A DNA stretch of 64,000 bases from Drosophila persimilis (taxonomy: Eukaryota; Arthropoda; Insecta; Diptera; Drosophilidae): positions 310,001-374,000 of the forward strand of contig NW_020825374.1 in the NCBI RefSeq assembly GCF_003286085.1. Reading direction: 5' to 3'. The notes beneath the pieces were generated by a model. That model saw only the letters and a list, made by a program, of their open reading frames with translations, was not told the DNA's origin and did not search any database. The translations under genes and the position numbers were made by a program. Below, piece after piece: positions 43,039 through 55,004 of the stretch (the stretch's first letter is position 1; each line of letters opens with the position of its first letter).

Positions 43039-46000
43039 TTAAAAACTTAAAAACTTAAAATCAAGACTTTATAGAAAATCTAAAAAAGTTGGTTCTCCTA
43101 CTTCTCACTCAATGCTATAAGAACTACCTATCTCGATGCAGGATACGTTTTTCTCAGGACCTTAAACAGTTTTACTGCTTCGTAAACAGTAAGCGTAGAA
43201 TGTCCGCACACCCATCTTTGCTATCATTTTGTAATACGTCGGCAAATAATGATCAGGCAATTGCCGATCTTTTTGCCCAATATTTCCAAACCACCCATTC
43301 TTAGGAAAGCTACTCTGGTCATCCGTACCCATACGGTTTACCGAGGTCGAACGGCATTTTCAGTCCCTTTTTAAATGAATGTTCCCTACTTCATGATTTT
43401 CGACTAGTTAAGCCGGTGTTTTCACAGGGTCCAGACGGCATTGGACCATGCTATTTTGTACAATTTTCCTCGTGTCGCGCTCCTGACAGACAGCAGAAAC
43501 GGGGCCCTCATTCTGGCGAAGAACATTCAGGATAACTCCATCGCCTACAAAATCAGAGAAAAGATCCAACAAAATCCACATCTAAGAACTGTAGAGGTTC
43601 ACTACATTCCCGGACACGCTAACATCCCTCAGAACACTTCAGTTGACGCAGCAGCCAAGGAAGCCCACAGACGAGGAAAATACACAGTGGTTAAATGGAA
43701 CCTTAAAGACGCTATGTGCGAAATACACAGAATCTTAAAAACAGAATGAGAGAGACAATACGCCGAGTTTGCTAGTCTCAAGCACCGAGGTTACTGCTCG
43801 CTTTTCCCCTCAACATCATCCAAACCGTGGTTCCTAAATAAAACTAAGCTTAAAGCCATTGACGCTAAAAGAATCAACAGACTGCTTAGTAGTAACGCAT
43901 TCGATAGGCACACTCTCGCCAAAATGCATGTAGTTCCTAGTAACATATGTGATACATGCGATAGTATCGAATACGCCTCGCATTTAATTTTCAATTGTAC
44001 AAAGTACAACACAACAAGACAAAACTTCCCATCTCTAAGAAAATATAATGATATTTAAAAATTCTTTGAAAAAGAAAACATCAGCGCGTACCAAACACTA
44101 ATTGACTTCATCGACGAAATTGATGTAAAGCTATAAACAGTACTCCAACATCTTCTATTCTTTGACTTGGCAATTTCCACCTTCAAAAGGCGGTCCGGCC
44201 AAATAATCCCACGCTTCTCACGGGTAGCATGGTAACTTAAACCCTCAAAAAAAAAAAAAACGAGGGGGTTGTGAGTTGCTGCGGAGACCGCAACTCAACA
44301 TTTATACCCGATACTTAGTCAGTATGGCTGTCCTCCGGCAGACGCCGCTAATATTAAGCGACACGACAAAGAGTGCGCGCGAGAGAGACAGAAAATCAGT
44401 CTGAGCGTGACATCGGGCGCTGCGTAGCCACTGCAAATTGATTTGTTGCTTTTGGCTATAAAAATGATCTGATCTGATCCAGATTCAGCAATCTGATAGA
44501 TATGGTCATTATCTATGATTCTGCGTTTTTAGTTTTCTCGAATCTGCAATATTGTGGATGCAACAGATTTTCGTCTTTTGTGTGGGCGGAAGGGGGTGGG
44601 GCGAAATTCTGAGATATACGTTTTATAGTGACACCTTAAAGGAGTGTGTGTGCCAAATTTGGTTACTCTAGCCTTAATAGTCTCTGAGATTTGTGGATGC
44701 CTCAGATTTTCGTCCTTTGCGGGGGCGGAAGGGGGTGTGGCGAAATTTTGACACAAAATAGTCAAGGTCCGATATCACAGGAGTGAGGATACCAAATTTG
44801 GTTGCTCTGGCTTTTATAGGTTCTGAGATCCTTGAACTCATATTTTGCAATTGGCAAAACCGACCATGAAACCTGTGTGGACGGACGGACAGACGGACAG
44901 ACAGACAGGGCTCTATCGACTCGGCTATTGATGCTGATCAAGAATATATATACTTTGTGGGGTCGGAAACGATTCCTTCTGGACGTTACACACATCCACT
45001 TTCACCACAAATCTAATATACCCCAATACTCATTTTGAGTATCGGGTATAAAAAAAAAGAAAACACCGGCTGTTTATTCAAAACAAAAGGAAAAAATGCG
45101 GAGCGCAAAAAAAACGCGTCTGATCACTACGAAAGAGAACGACGAAGTTGTAGTATCTTTTAATGGGTTACACATTTTTGTTTACTCTTGAACAGTCATA
45201 ACTTGTCTACTTTATGTGTTTTCTTTAGAGATCAGTTTTTTGGATACATGAGTGAATGTGTACAATAATATGTTTATGTTTGAATATTCCGCAAAGGGCC
45301 GAAAGTGGCATGGTTTTGTATTTTGATTCTTGTGAACCTTTTTGTGTACAGTTTCTTTATAGCTATAATTAAAAGTACAGATAATCATGTACAGTCAATT
45401 ACAGTCAGTAAGGAAGTGCTATCGTTTGCAGTCTTCGTGCTACTTGAATTCTTCTTATGGCATAGATTTTTAATATTATTATTATTATGATTCCGATAAT
45501 CAAGGCCGCATATCCATATACATGATGGAACTTAGGTCCTTTTAAATCATGATGACCTTCTTTTAACGATTTTAATTCGTTTCTTAACTTATCAATTTCT
45601 TCTGTATGGTTAATTAATAGTAAACAATTTTTGGGATTTTCTTATATAAAAGGATGAAATTGGCTCGTAGCTTTCTGTTTGAATACTGTGATGAGGTACT
45701 AGTATTTTATCATCGGTTGGCACAGTACAACCATGTATTATTGTTGAAATTCCTTGTTGCGGAAGATCAATTAGTTCTTGATTTGAGTTACTACATTGAA
45801 TTCTAGCATTAGTGTTTACTGGAACTTTGAAGAGCCAACTAACCTGCCTTTCTAATTCGACCCAAAATGATATTGTCTCTGCTATCCTAGACACGCAATT
45901 TGAATTACCTTTTATTTTGAAAGAAGCTATCTCACAAGCAATGTTTTGTTTTGTTCAATGTAGCTTCAGTCATCGAATGATAGGAATCAATTTCGAACTT

Positions 46001-46420
46001 ATATACTAAATACCTGGAGCTCAAATCTGCCTTGACCAATTCTTGTTCATGCTCAACCGGCATTGAAATTATCATAAACAAATGGAATGCGTGTCTACCA
46101 AACAGGGGAATCTTCACGTTCAGAATTAATTTGTTATCAACAAAAATTCCTTTCGCTGTTAATAGGCTGTAAATTTGTTCAATTCAATTCTGTTCCTGTT
46201 CTTTTTTCCTGAAAACACCAATTTTTCTTTCAAGTTATCTTTTATTTTTGCTATTTCTTCCTTTAGCTGTATAGGTTTTTATTTTATTTATTTTATTTAT
46301 TTATTATTTATTTATTTCCTAGTGCTAGTCTGGTCCGATGAGCTCGTGAGGTGGCTCAAAGGTGGCCTAGCTGAGGCCACCGGACGGGTCGCAGGTTGCG
46401 GATAGCGAACGACCTACCTA
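43039..46420. repeat. Tandem array unit 4 (3.38 kb)
   Basis: CR1 fragment from 43,047, I-like RNase H frame 43441-43749, mini-me 44,303-45,051, env frames 46117-45932 and 45894-45610 (minus), (TTTA)n 46,282-46,319. Here the LOA sequence does not break at GACCTACCTA (46411-46420) but runs on into the full LOA element, so this unit marks the original right border. Private base: T at 44216. Confidence 0.92.
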
Positions 46421-46850
46421 TATACAGGTCATATAGGTAGGCCAGCTGCGAATAAGCGGACATCCCTAGGGAGAGTACCGAAAATAAGCAGCCCCGGACA
46501 GCCAGCGGGTGTTCGCGAAGTAGCAACACTGACGATGCGCTTGTGGTGCCGCCTCGTATAGGTACCTCACACATTCCCCTATCCCTACACACTACCTACC
46601 CTCATCCCAACCCCACATTCAGCTCACACCGGGCCGGACTAAGAGTGTTATTCGACCCGTGCCGAGAGTCAGCCTGGCTGGGGGCCCGGTATATAAAACT
46701 AGCCCAGTCGTTAACCGAGAGCTCAGGGACTTGGCAGCCCCCTGTTCTAAGTATGCCTTATCCGAGCAACGTGGATCTCTGCCCGGACGGACCGTACCCC
46801 TTCTCTGCAGCTCGTGGGAAAAGAAGGGAAGATATTTGAAACAAAACAAA

Positions 46851-47730
46851 ATGAGTATGGCACTCCCCAAATGCCAACAGGCAGCAATCCCAGAACAGAG
46901 GAAGGCAGCGGCACAAAGGCCTGGCCCAACCCGCAAACTAGCAGTGAAAACCTACGCGGCGGTCGACGAGCCCAAAGGGGTCCCATCCCGGATTCGGGGT
47001 GGGTGGTGATCCCAAAACCGATACCTTGGCTGGTAAAGTGGAGGGTGATGAGTTACCATCTACTAGTGTCCAAGCCAAGGCATTTACATTTGCCGATAGA
47101 AGGAGTGCTGGCAATATACTCCGTCGGCAGAACGCAAGCCAGATGTCCAGCCCAACAGAAAAATGGTTAAAGAAGGTTGAGTGGGCCTCGAATGTGCTGC
47201 CGAACTTTGGCAAGGAAGCCCCCCAGCCAAAGAGACAGCGCTCGCAAGAGACTCCTGGGCCAACACTGAAGCGCTCCCCCCCACGTCTGCAAAGACATGG
47301 GCTGGTACCAGGGCTGCATAGAAATCGTAGCCTGTGAAGACGAGCGCTCCGTACAGCTGTACTAAGCTGCGGTAGCGCAAGTCGGGGAAGTCTACCCAGT
47401 GGCGAGAGTCTGGGTGCCCGCCTCCATGAAGGAGCCGGAACGCATCCTAAAAATGTTGCAAAGATGCAACCCACACCTCCCAACAGCGGATTGGAAGGTG
47501 GTCAAAGTTGAGACGACACAGGGTCCCACAAACCAGGCGGTGGTCGTCCTCAACAAAGAGTCGCTGGCCCCGATTGAGGCTGCCAAAGGCGAGCTCAATT
47601 TTGGGTTCAGCTATGTGACCATAAAGGTCTACAAGTCGGATGCGGCGGCCGGGGCACGTCCTGTCGACAAGCCAGTCGAGCAGGACGCTGCCTCGGAGAT
47701 CGAAGCACCCGACGATCACACAGAGAGATA
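46851..47730 (+). pseudogene. LOA ORF1, degenerate
   Basis: Starts MSMALPKCQQAAIPEQRK at 46851 in the frame that stops at 47009. Frameshifted continuations: 46999-47337 (basic, KRQRSQETPGPTLKR) and, after a stop near 47,365, 47399-47731 with NPHLPTADWKVVKVE and LNFGFSYVTIKVYKSD. The C-terminal part is the same domain as in the minus-strand LOA ORF1. At least two frameshifts and a stop. Confidence 0.75.
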
Positions 47731-47845
47731 GACCCTGAGGGCTACTCCACCGATGGCACGCTGAGATGCGACTTCGAGGCGATGTGTTGCCACGAGGAAG
47801 TCGAGGACGATCCGGATGCCGACATTACAGTGGTGGAGAACACTA

Positions 47846-50800
47846 AGGATGTCCTTGAGGCTCCTTCAGATCAATCTCCACCACTGTAAAGCAGCATCCG
47901 CTGCTCTTATACTCCGCCTCGAAGAGAGCGGAGCAGACGTAGCCCTGATCCAGGAACCTTGGATAGTGGGAGACAAGGTTTGTGGACTAGGGTCGAAGGA
48001 GTACAAGATAATTGTAGCTCAACGTGAAGGTAAAACCCGCACCTGCATTCTCGCCAGAAAGCACTTTATAATTATAGCGATGGCGACAACACGGCGGCAA
48101 GCCTAGAGCTGAAAGGGACACATCTTAGACTGATGTCGTCCTACATGGCCCATGAGGAAAACGATCCTCCCAACGACCTTGCTCGCAAACTAGCCAGCGA
48201 CAGCGAGAGGTCGGACATAGACCTATTAATAGGTTGCGATGCCAACGCTCACCACACTCAATGGGGGAGCTCGAACACCAATGTAAGGGGTGAGTCACTT
48301 TTCAGCTTCATCCTTAACTCAAATCTATTTATTTGTAATCGGGGCAACGACCCCACTTTTATAATTAAAAATCGACAGGAGGTTATTGACATCACCCTAG
48401 TGTCTTCCAACCTGTTAGACATAGTCAAGAGTTGGCAAGTCCTTGATGACCACTCTTTCTCTGACCACAGATACATCGAGACCACACTATCCCTCGAGTG
48501 TCCGAAACCTAAGGACTATATTAATCCCAGGAAAGCCAACTGGGAAAAATATAGCTCAGCCCTGGAGGACTTACTCCCCTCCAAAGCACCATCATGCCCT
48601 GACACAAAAGACGACCTAGATCGCCTAGTGAACAGGTTCACAGAAGCATGCAACAAAGCCTTCGCGGCAGCATGCCCCTCTAGCAAACCTAGGGGGAAAA
48701 AGAAACCCCCCTGGTGGTCAAAACAAATAGACATCCTACGTAAAAGCTGCAGGACCCTCTTCAACAGGGCCAAAAGCGCAAACGAGGAGAGCCACTAGGC
48801 AGACTACAAAATCAGTCTGTCACTATATAAAAAGGAAACAAGGAAAGCAAAAAGGGCCTCTTGGCAAAAATTTTGCTCGGAAATTGAGGAAACGTCAGAG
48901 GCCGCAAGGCTTCGCAAGATTCTCTCAAAAACTTACCCCTCGGTAGGGTATCTTAAAAGGAATGACGGCACGTGGACCAACTCCAGTTAGGAGTCCCTGC
49001 ACATTCTACTAGACACACTTTTCCCAAAGTGTACAACCATCGAGACGGTACATCTCCCAGGAGAGGGACCGGTAACCTCGATGGATCACATCCTCACAAA
49101 ACGTAACATAAGCTGGGCAATAAACAGCTTCAACCCGTTCAAATCGCCAGGCCCAGACCAGGTAATCCCGGCCCAACTTCAGAAGGCCGGGGATACGGCC
49201 ATCAACTGGCTACAAGGTATCTTCAGGAAGATACTGGCTGTGGGTACAATCCCGCGAACATGGCTTAAGGCAAAGATAGTCTTCATTCCCAAAGCAGGAA
49301 AAGCCTCGCACTCAGCTGCAAAAGACTTTAGACCAATCAGCCTATCGTCCTTACTCCTCAAAACCTTTGAGAGACTCGTCGGGCTGCAACTGAGGACAAC
49401 TATACACCCTCAGTTGCTGTCAGGCGCACAGCATGCCTACCGGAAAGGAAAATCCACGGAAACGGCTCTTCATGAAGTGATCTCAGCGGTAGAGAAATCT
49501 CTGCAGCACAAAGAGTACTCACTCATAGCCTTTCTCGATATTGAGGGAGCTTTCAACAACGTTGTAATGGGCGCCATTACAGAAGCCCTGACTGACCTGG
49601 GGGTGGACCGTCACTTGGTGATGCTCATTGATCAATTGCTCACATGCAGGACGGTGACATCATCGATGGGATCGTCCGCCCAGTCAAGGTATGTCAACAG
49701 AGGCACCCTGTCTCCTCTTCTGTGGAACATAGCAGTCAACAAGATTCTATGTGACCTAGAAGGGGGGGGCTGCAAAGTCGTGGCCTATGCGGACGACGTT
49801 GCGATTATCTTCTCGGGGAAATACCCCCAAACACTGTGTGACTTAATGTCCTCAAAGCTAGCGCAACTGTCGGATTGGACAGATTCGCGCGGTCTGGGAG
49901 TAAATCCCTCAAAAACGGAACTCGTATTATTCACAAATAAATACAAGGTCCCGCCCCTCAACCCTCCAATACTACAAGGATGCAGGCTCTCCTTTTCCGA
50001 CAGTGCCAGTTACTTAGGGTTCGTAATTGACAAGAAGCTTAGCTGGAACCTGAATGCCAAAGACAGAGTGAAGAAGGCAATGACTGCACTCTACACATCC
50101 AAAAAAGTTATTGGGCTAAGACGAGGTATGATCCCAAGCATAGTCCAATGGATATATAAGCTATAGTTAGACCAATACTACTCTACGGAGATATGGTGTG
50201 GTGGCCGGCCCTATCAAAAAGGGCGATCACCAAGCAACAGGGCAAAGTCCAGCGAACTGCCGCCCTATATATCAGCGGAGCTCTTCGCACCACCCCAAAT
50301 GATGCATTAATGCCATCCTATGCCTACAGAGCCTTGACCTCGCAGGAAAGGAACGAGCAGAAGCAGCAGCAATACGTCTAAGAGACTCAGATCAATGGGT
50401 GACACAGTGCATAGGTCTCTCAGCCATATTAAATAATAGCAATACCGTGCCCTCAAAAACAGACTACCAAGTTCCAAGAGAGTACACAGTCACTCCCTTC
50501 GACACAAGCATCCCTCACAGAGACGAATGGCTCGAGGGACTCCCAGGCCCAGATGGGGTCATAAACATCTTCACAGATGGATCAAAGCTGGACGACAGAG
50601 TCGGAGGGGGAATCTACTCTGAACAGCTAAACATAAGGCATTCTTCAGGCTCCCAGATCATTGCAGTGTCTTTCAAGCGGAAGTCATAGCAATCAGGGAG
50701 GCTCTAGACTGCCTACAAGCGGTTGCCGTTACGGCAACCAAGCTAAACATTTATAGCGATAGCCAGGCTGCGATCAAATCGCTAAGTGCGATTTCCTTGA

Positions 50801-51405
50801 ACTCGGCCACCGTGGCAGACTGCCGCAAATCTCTGCACGAGATGTCTCAGCATTTTGCTATTAGTCTGATTTGGGTCCCGGGCCACCAGGACATCGAGGG
50901 CAACTGTATAGCGGACGAGCTGGCCAGATCTGGCACTACAATCCCCCTTCTCCAAGACAAGGAGGATATCTGTATGCCAATGGCATCCTGTAAGCTTATT
51001 ATAAAAGAACAATACAAGCGACTAACAAACGGTATGTGGCAAATAGTGCCACGATGTCGCACAACTCGGCAAACATGGCCGACCATGGACATGAAGCGCA
51101 CCTCCGTGCTCCTCAAGCTAAGCAGGAAAAGATGCAGCGTAGTCATACGTTCCCTCACGGGACACTGGCTAATAGGCACCCACGCTAACAGGCTGGGGGC
51201 CCCACATAACGATTTTTGTCGCAGCTGTAGAGACGACGAAGAGGAGGAGACAGTGGAACATCTGTTCTGCTCCTGCCCAGCTCTCAGCAGAAGAAGGCTA
51301 CAGCACCTGGGCTCAGCCTTTCTACACGACATCTCAGAGATGTCCAAACTATGTCCCAGGAAGATAGCGAACTTTGTTGGAGCATCTGGATGGGATAATT
51401 GCTGA
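47846..51405 (+). pseudogene. LOA ORF2: endonuclease, RT, RNase H; degenerate
   Basis: Starts MSLRLLQINLHHCKAAS at 47846. Endonuclease blocks: NLHH, IQEPWIVGD, GCDANAHHTQWGS, SFSDHRYIETT. A frameshift lies near 48,090; in-frame TAGs are at 48,796 and 48,988. RT (49,081-50,166): AYRKGKSTETALHEV, AFLDIEGAFNN, VVAYADDVAIIF. The block RGTPQGGVLSPLL reads RGTLSPLL, so five residues of a core RT motif are deleted. Frameshifts follow near 50,165, 50,390 and 50,690. RNase H: INIFTDGSKLDDRVGGG, IYSDSQAAIKSL, IWVPGHQDIEGN; C-terminal finger CRSCRDDEEEETVEHLFCSC. Inactive. Confidence 0.88.
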
Positions 51406-51524
51406 CAGGAAGTCTTACAACGCAGGAAGGAATGATCCTATGCGGTATCACAACGGGGCGAAACCGGCCTAAGTGTGACGGGCTCCGAGCGAGCCCGGCA
51501 GCCGCCTTAACCTAACCTAACCTA

Positions 51525-51637
51525 TGGTAGAAGAATTCGGAGAGGGATATTATTTGGTTTAATTATCTGTTCAGGTTTCTAGGGTAGAGGTCCTCTTAGA
51601 TCAACCTGTTGGGCAGGTCGACTGGGTGTATTCTGGC
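51525..51637 (-). pseudogene. Jockey-clade LINE 3' fragment, distal piece
   Basis: Read on the minus strand this joins 53009-53265 across the hAT insertion. It holds the last codons (GWPEYTQSTCPTG then a stop) and 3' UTR. Confidence 0.45.
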
Positions 51638-51645
51638 CACCCTAC
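51638..51645 (+). repeat. hAT target site duplication (left)
   Basis: CACCCTAC, identical to 53001-53008. Confidence 0.95.
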
Positions 51646-53000
51646 TAGTGTTGGCTCGTTCATGAACGAACGAACAAAAATGAACTATTCATGGAAGTGA
51701 ACGAACTGAATAAGTTCATCTTATTCGTTCATCGTTCTTTTTTGTTCATCGTTCTTTTTCGTTCGTTCTTTTATGTTCATCGTTCTTTTTTGTTCATCTG
51801 TCGTTCTTTTTTGTTCATCGTTCGTTTTCGTTCGCTTTTGTTCCTCATGTTCGCTATGTTTGAGCTGGTATGGCAGCTCTTTTCGTTTTGCTCATTTCGT
51901 TTTGTTCGCTATTTTTGAGCTGGTATGGCAACTCTTTTTCACATTTTGTTGTGGCGGACTCTGGCAAGAAAGTTGAAAAAAAAAAATGTTTTGAAATGTC
52001 GCTTAAACGTAAATTTAGTGATTTATGGAATCACTTCAACGCTATAGATGACAAAAAGGCAAAGTGCAAGTACTGCAAGTCGGAGTTGAGTATTTCCAGA
52101 CGTTTTGGGGATTTGGAAAATAATATTTTGTATGCGGAGAGCACCATACTAGACCCAAGATTTAAAAATCGGGGTTTTAGGTCAGATGAATGCTATGAAA
52201 AAACAGTTGCAGCTCTACAATGTAAGATCGCTCAAACGGGATTGGTGGATAATGTTTCTGATGATCGGACTTCACAAATCGAAACCGTCAAAACGTCGCC
52301 AACCAAAAGTTGCATTTGGAAGTAACAAAGCCAAGCTGTAACACGGCTGTTGCCATACCTAGCAGAGGAGAACATCAATAGAAAGCAGGACCCTTTGATC
52401 TGGTGGATGCAGCGAAAAAATGTATATTAACGACTATACGAATATGCGTTGAAACGTCTTTTTTTGGTGGCCACGTCGGTGCCATGTGAGCCCCTATTTT
52501 CTGCAGCAGGAGAAATAGTCCGTAAAAGACGAACGCTTTTAACGCCCAATAAGGTTCAAGAATTACGTTTTTATATTATAATAAGTAAAATTGATTATTG
52601 TTTTTCAGCACCGACATCTAATACATACAAAATGGAAAATGAGATACTTAATTGAAACTGTTGGTTGTGTCCTAACGATATCAAGTACTAAGTAAAAATT
52701 AAAATAAATTTAAGAAGTTAAAAATTCAATGAATAGATATGAGATTTTAAAATTGAACTAAGAACAAAGAGACCGATGAACAAAACAGACCAAAGAACAA
52801 AAAAGAACGAACAAAAAGGACAGTGAACAAAAAAGAACGATGAACAAAAAAGAACGAACGATGAACAAAAAGGAACGATGAACAAAAATGAATGATTAAG
52901 ATGAACAAAAAGGAACGAACTAAAAGAATGGCTTAGTTCACTGCATAAAAATGAACGAACGAACTTATTCAGTTAATTGAACGATGTTTACCCAACACTA
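51646..53000 (+). mobile_element. hAT-superfamily DNA transposon, internally deleted (1,355 bp)
   Basis: Termini TAGTGTTGG (left) and CCAACACTA (right) are inverted, and the 8-bp duplication CACCCTAC flanks them, as hAT elements require. Both subterminal regions (51,660-51,840 and 52,780-52,985) are packed with copies of GAACGAACAAAAA/GTTCATCGTTC in inverted orientation, likely transposase binding repeats. Transposase remnants lie between. Confidence 0.92.
51996..52655 (+). pseudogene. hAT transposase remnant (BED finger and dimerisation end)
   Basis: ATG 51996 (the frame opens upstream at 51870, within subterminal repeats). Codons 7-40 form a BED zinc finger start (SDLWNHFNAIDDKKAKCKYC). 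A deletion joins this to ILDPRFKNRGF, the DPRFK motif that in hAT proteins precedes the C-terminal part. A stop at 52,323 and a second frame (52449-52655) follow, with SVPCEPLFSAAGEIVRKRR and LLTPNKVQELRF, the conserved hAT dimerisation motif. The RNase H-like catalytic core is mostly missing. Normal hAT transposases exceed 600 residues. Nonautonomous. Confidence 0.85.
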
Positions 53001-53008
53001 CACCCTAC
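53001..53008 (+). repeat. hAT target site duplication (right)
   Basis: CACCCTAC. Confidence 0.95.
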
Positions 53009-53265
53009 ACCGGTATCTTGTTCTTGCAAGACGTCTCGCCAGTATATTAGGGTAGCTTCTGAGCTTACACATATGGTTCTTCGCTTGATTGTTGATAACA
53101 TCACCAACAAGTGGTACGTTAAGGGCATTGAAAATGTCCCGGTTACGGATATACCACTCAGCTCCGGAGATCCTACGCAGAAATTTACTCTGGAACGTCA
53201 ATCCCATACACCTGAATGCCGTACTTCCAGGCAGGAGCTAGTATGGTTTTGTATATCATAACTTG
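53009..53265 (-). pseudogene. Jockey-clade LINE ORF2 C-terminus
   Basis: The minus frame 53207-52998 reads FLRRISGAEWYIRNRDIFNA, LNVPLVGDVINNQAKNHMCK, YPNILARRLARTRYRCRV. The order WYIRN, LNVPLV, HPN/YPN-LAR is the C-terminal end of Jockey-clade ORF2 proteins (jockey, Doc, BS and relatives). It differs from the CR1 copies elsewhere in the window. Confidence 0.65.
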
Positions 53266-53270
53266 GTTTT

Positions 53271-54362
53271 TATACCCGATATTCAAAATGAGTATTGGGG
53301 TATATTAGATTTGTGGTAAAAGTGGATGTGTGTAACGTCCAGAAGGAATCGTTTCCGACCCCGTAAAGTATATATATTCTTGATCAGCATCAATAGCCGA
53401 GTCGATCCGTCCGTCCGTCCGTCCGTCTGTCCGTCTGTCTGTCCCCTTCAGCGCCTTGTGCTCAAAGACTATAAGAGCTAGAGCAACGATGTTTTGGATC
53501 CAGACTTCTGTGATATGTCACTGCTACAAAAATATTTTAAAGCTTCGCCCCGCCCACTTCCGCCCCCACAAAGGACGAAAATCTGTTGCATCCACATTTT
53601 TAAAGATACGATAAAACCAAGAACGCAGAATCGTAGAGGATATATCTATATCTTCTAGAGTGCAAAATCTGAGCCAGATCGTATAATTATTATAGCCAGA
53701 ATCAAGAAAACAATTTCATTCTTTCTCGCTCTGTCTCTCTCTAACACACAGGTTTCATGGTCGGTTTTGCCAATTGCAAAATATGAGTTCAAGGATCTCA
53801 AAACCCATAAGAGCTAGAGCAACCAAATTTGGTATCCACACTCCTGTGATATCTGACCTTGACCGTTTCGTGTCCAAATTTCGCCACACCCCCTTCCGCC
53901 CCCGCAAAGGACAAAAATCTGGGCCATCCACAAATCTCAGAGACTATTAAGGCTAGAGTAACCAAATTTGGTATCCGTACTTCTGTTAGATCTCACTATA
54001 AAACGTATATCTCAGAATTTCGTCCCACCCCCTTCCGTCAAAGGACGAAAATCTGTTGCATCCACAATATTGCACTAGAAAAGTAAAAACGCAGAATCAT
54101 AGATAATGACCATATCTATCAGATTGCTGAATCTGGATCAGATCGGATAATTTTTGTAGCCAAAAGCAAGAAATCAATTTTCAGTGGCTACGCAGCGCCC
54201 GACGTCACGCTCAGACTGATTTTCTGTCTCTCTCGCACGCACTCTTTGTCGTGTCGTGTAATTTTACCGGCGCCTGCTGGAGGAGAGCCATACTGACTTA
54301 GTATCGGGTATAACTGTAGAGTTGCGGTCTCCGCAGCAACTCACAACGTTCCCCCTCGTTTA
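53271..54362 (-). repeat. mini-me-type repeat, long form, with terminal hairpin
   Basis: Core 53271-54311 in inverted orientation (TATACCCGATATTC ... AGTATCGGGTATA), with (GTCC/GTCT)n at 53,408-53,442. The hairpin GAGTTGCGGTCTCCGCAGCAACTC (24 bases, given as arms GAGTTGC and GCAACTC) lies at 54,318-54,341, followed by CCCCCTCGTTTAAAC. Copies in the tandem array have the same hairpin next to the same end. Confidence 0.65.
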
Positions 54363-54394
54363 AACTGACCTTGTTGCTTTGTTTAAGTAAATTT

Positions 54395-54960
54395 TTACCC
54401 CAGGCTCATCACATTTCCCACAGCTGTCTCAGCTGGTGATGCATAGCTTTGCATGGGTCTTAGCAACCTCTGCAGCTGTCCTGATGGCAAAAGCTTCCGC
54501 CTGGAACATGCTGAATTGGTCCGGTAGCTTATATGACCCCTTATCTCAGAGTCTGAACAGTATAGGTCCGCTCCTACTCCTCCGTCCATCGTGGAGTTTT
54601 GATTTCAAGACGATTGTCCCTGCCAATTGAACTATGCCAATATCCTTGTGGTGACATGTTTCCTGATGCGATAAGGCGCTCTGCTGTCTTTCCTGCAGTC
54701 AGACGAGCGTGGATGTCCAGGGGGTCAATTCCAAGTACAGTTTCGAGTGCTTTTGTTGGGGTTGACCTCAGCGCCCCTTTAATACAGAGAAAAGATTGTC
54801 ACTGGGTCTTCCCCACAAGCTTATGGTACGTCTTCTTTTCGGTAGCTTGCCTTGGGTCCCACATGGCTTCACTTTCCTTCCTTCGGATGAAGACAACTCT
54901 CCAGGTTCTCTATTGGATAGGGATAAAGCCTGTAAAACTAAAATTAAAATTTGTTTTAAA
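54395..54960 (-). pseudogene. LOA-clade LINE fragment, rearranged
   Basis: The stretch 54,400-54,600 is related to 19,990-20,040 plus 20,540-20,650 (RNase H start and C-terminal finger region). The part 54,600-54,960 reads, on the minus strand, decayed RT codons (GKTQ, KLMGK and DPRQ-like pieces) typical of the WLxAKVVFIPKAG region. No frame survives. Assignment is by similarity to the other LOA copies. Confidence 0.55.
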
Positions 54961-55004
54961 AATATGCTAAAAACATAAAGCCAGATTTATGTTATATTCA
55001 GTAC

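Larger units (their letters stand above)
46320..51524 (+). mobile_element. LOA-clade LINE, full-length but degenerate
   Basis: Starts near CTAGTGCTAGTCTGGTCC after the (TTTA)n tract and ends in CTTAACCTAACCTAACCT at 51,524. ORF1 and ORF2 remnants lie in the right order. It belongs to a different subfamily from the minus-strand LOA at 25,531. No target duplication is visible: the left flank is env-fragment DNA and the right flank is a Jockey-clade fragment, so the left flank has been rearranged. Confidence 0.85.

Noticed and set aside
32861..46420. CRISPR-like or other regular spaced repeats
   Set aside because: The period is 3.4 kb, the units are transposon chimeras, and the genome is clearly eukaryotic.
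46938..47483. 181-codon minus-strand frame opposite the + strand LOA ORF1
   Set aside because: Shadow of ORF1; the sense strand carries the recognised domain.
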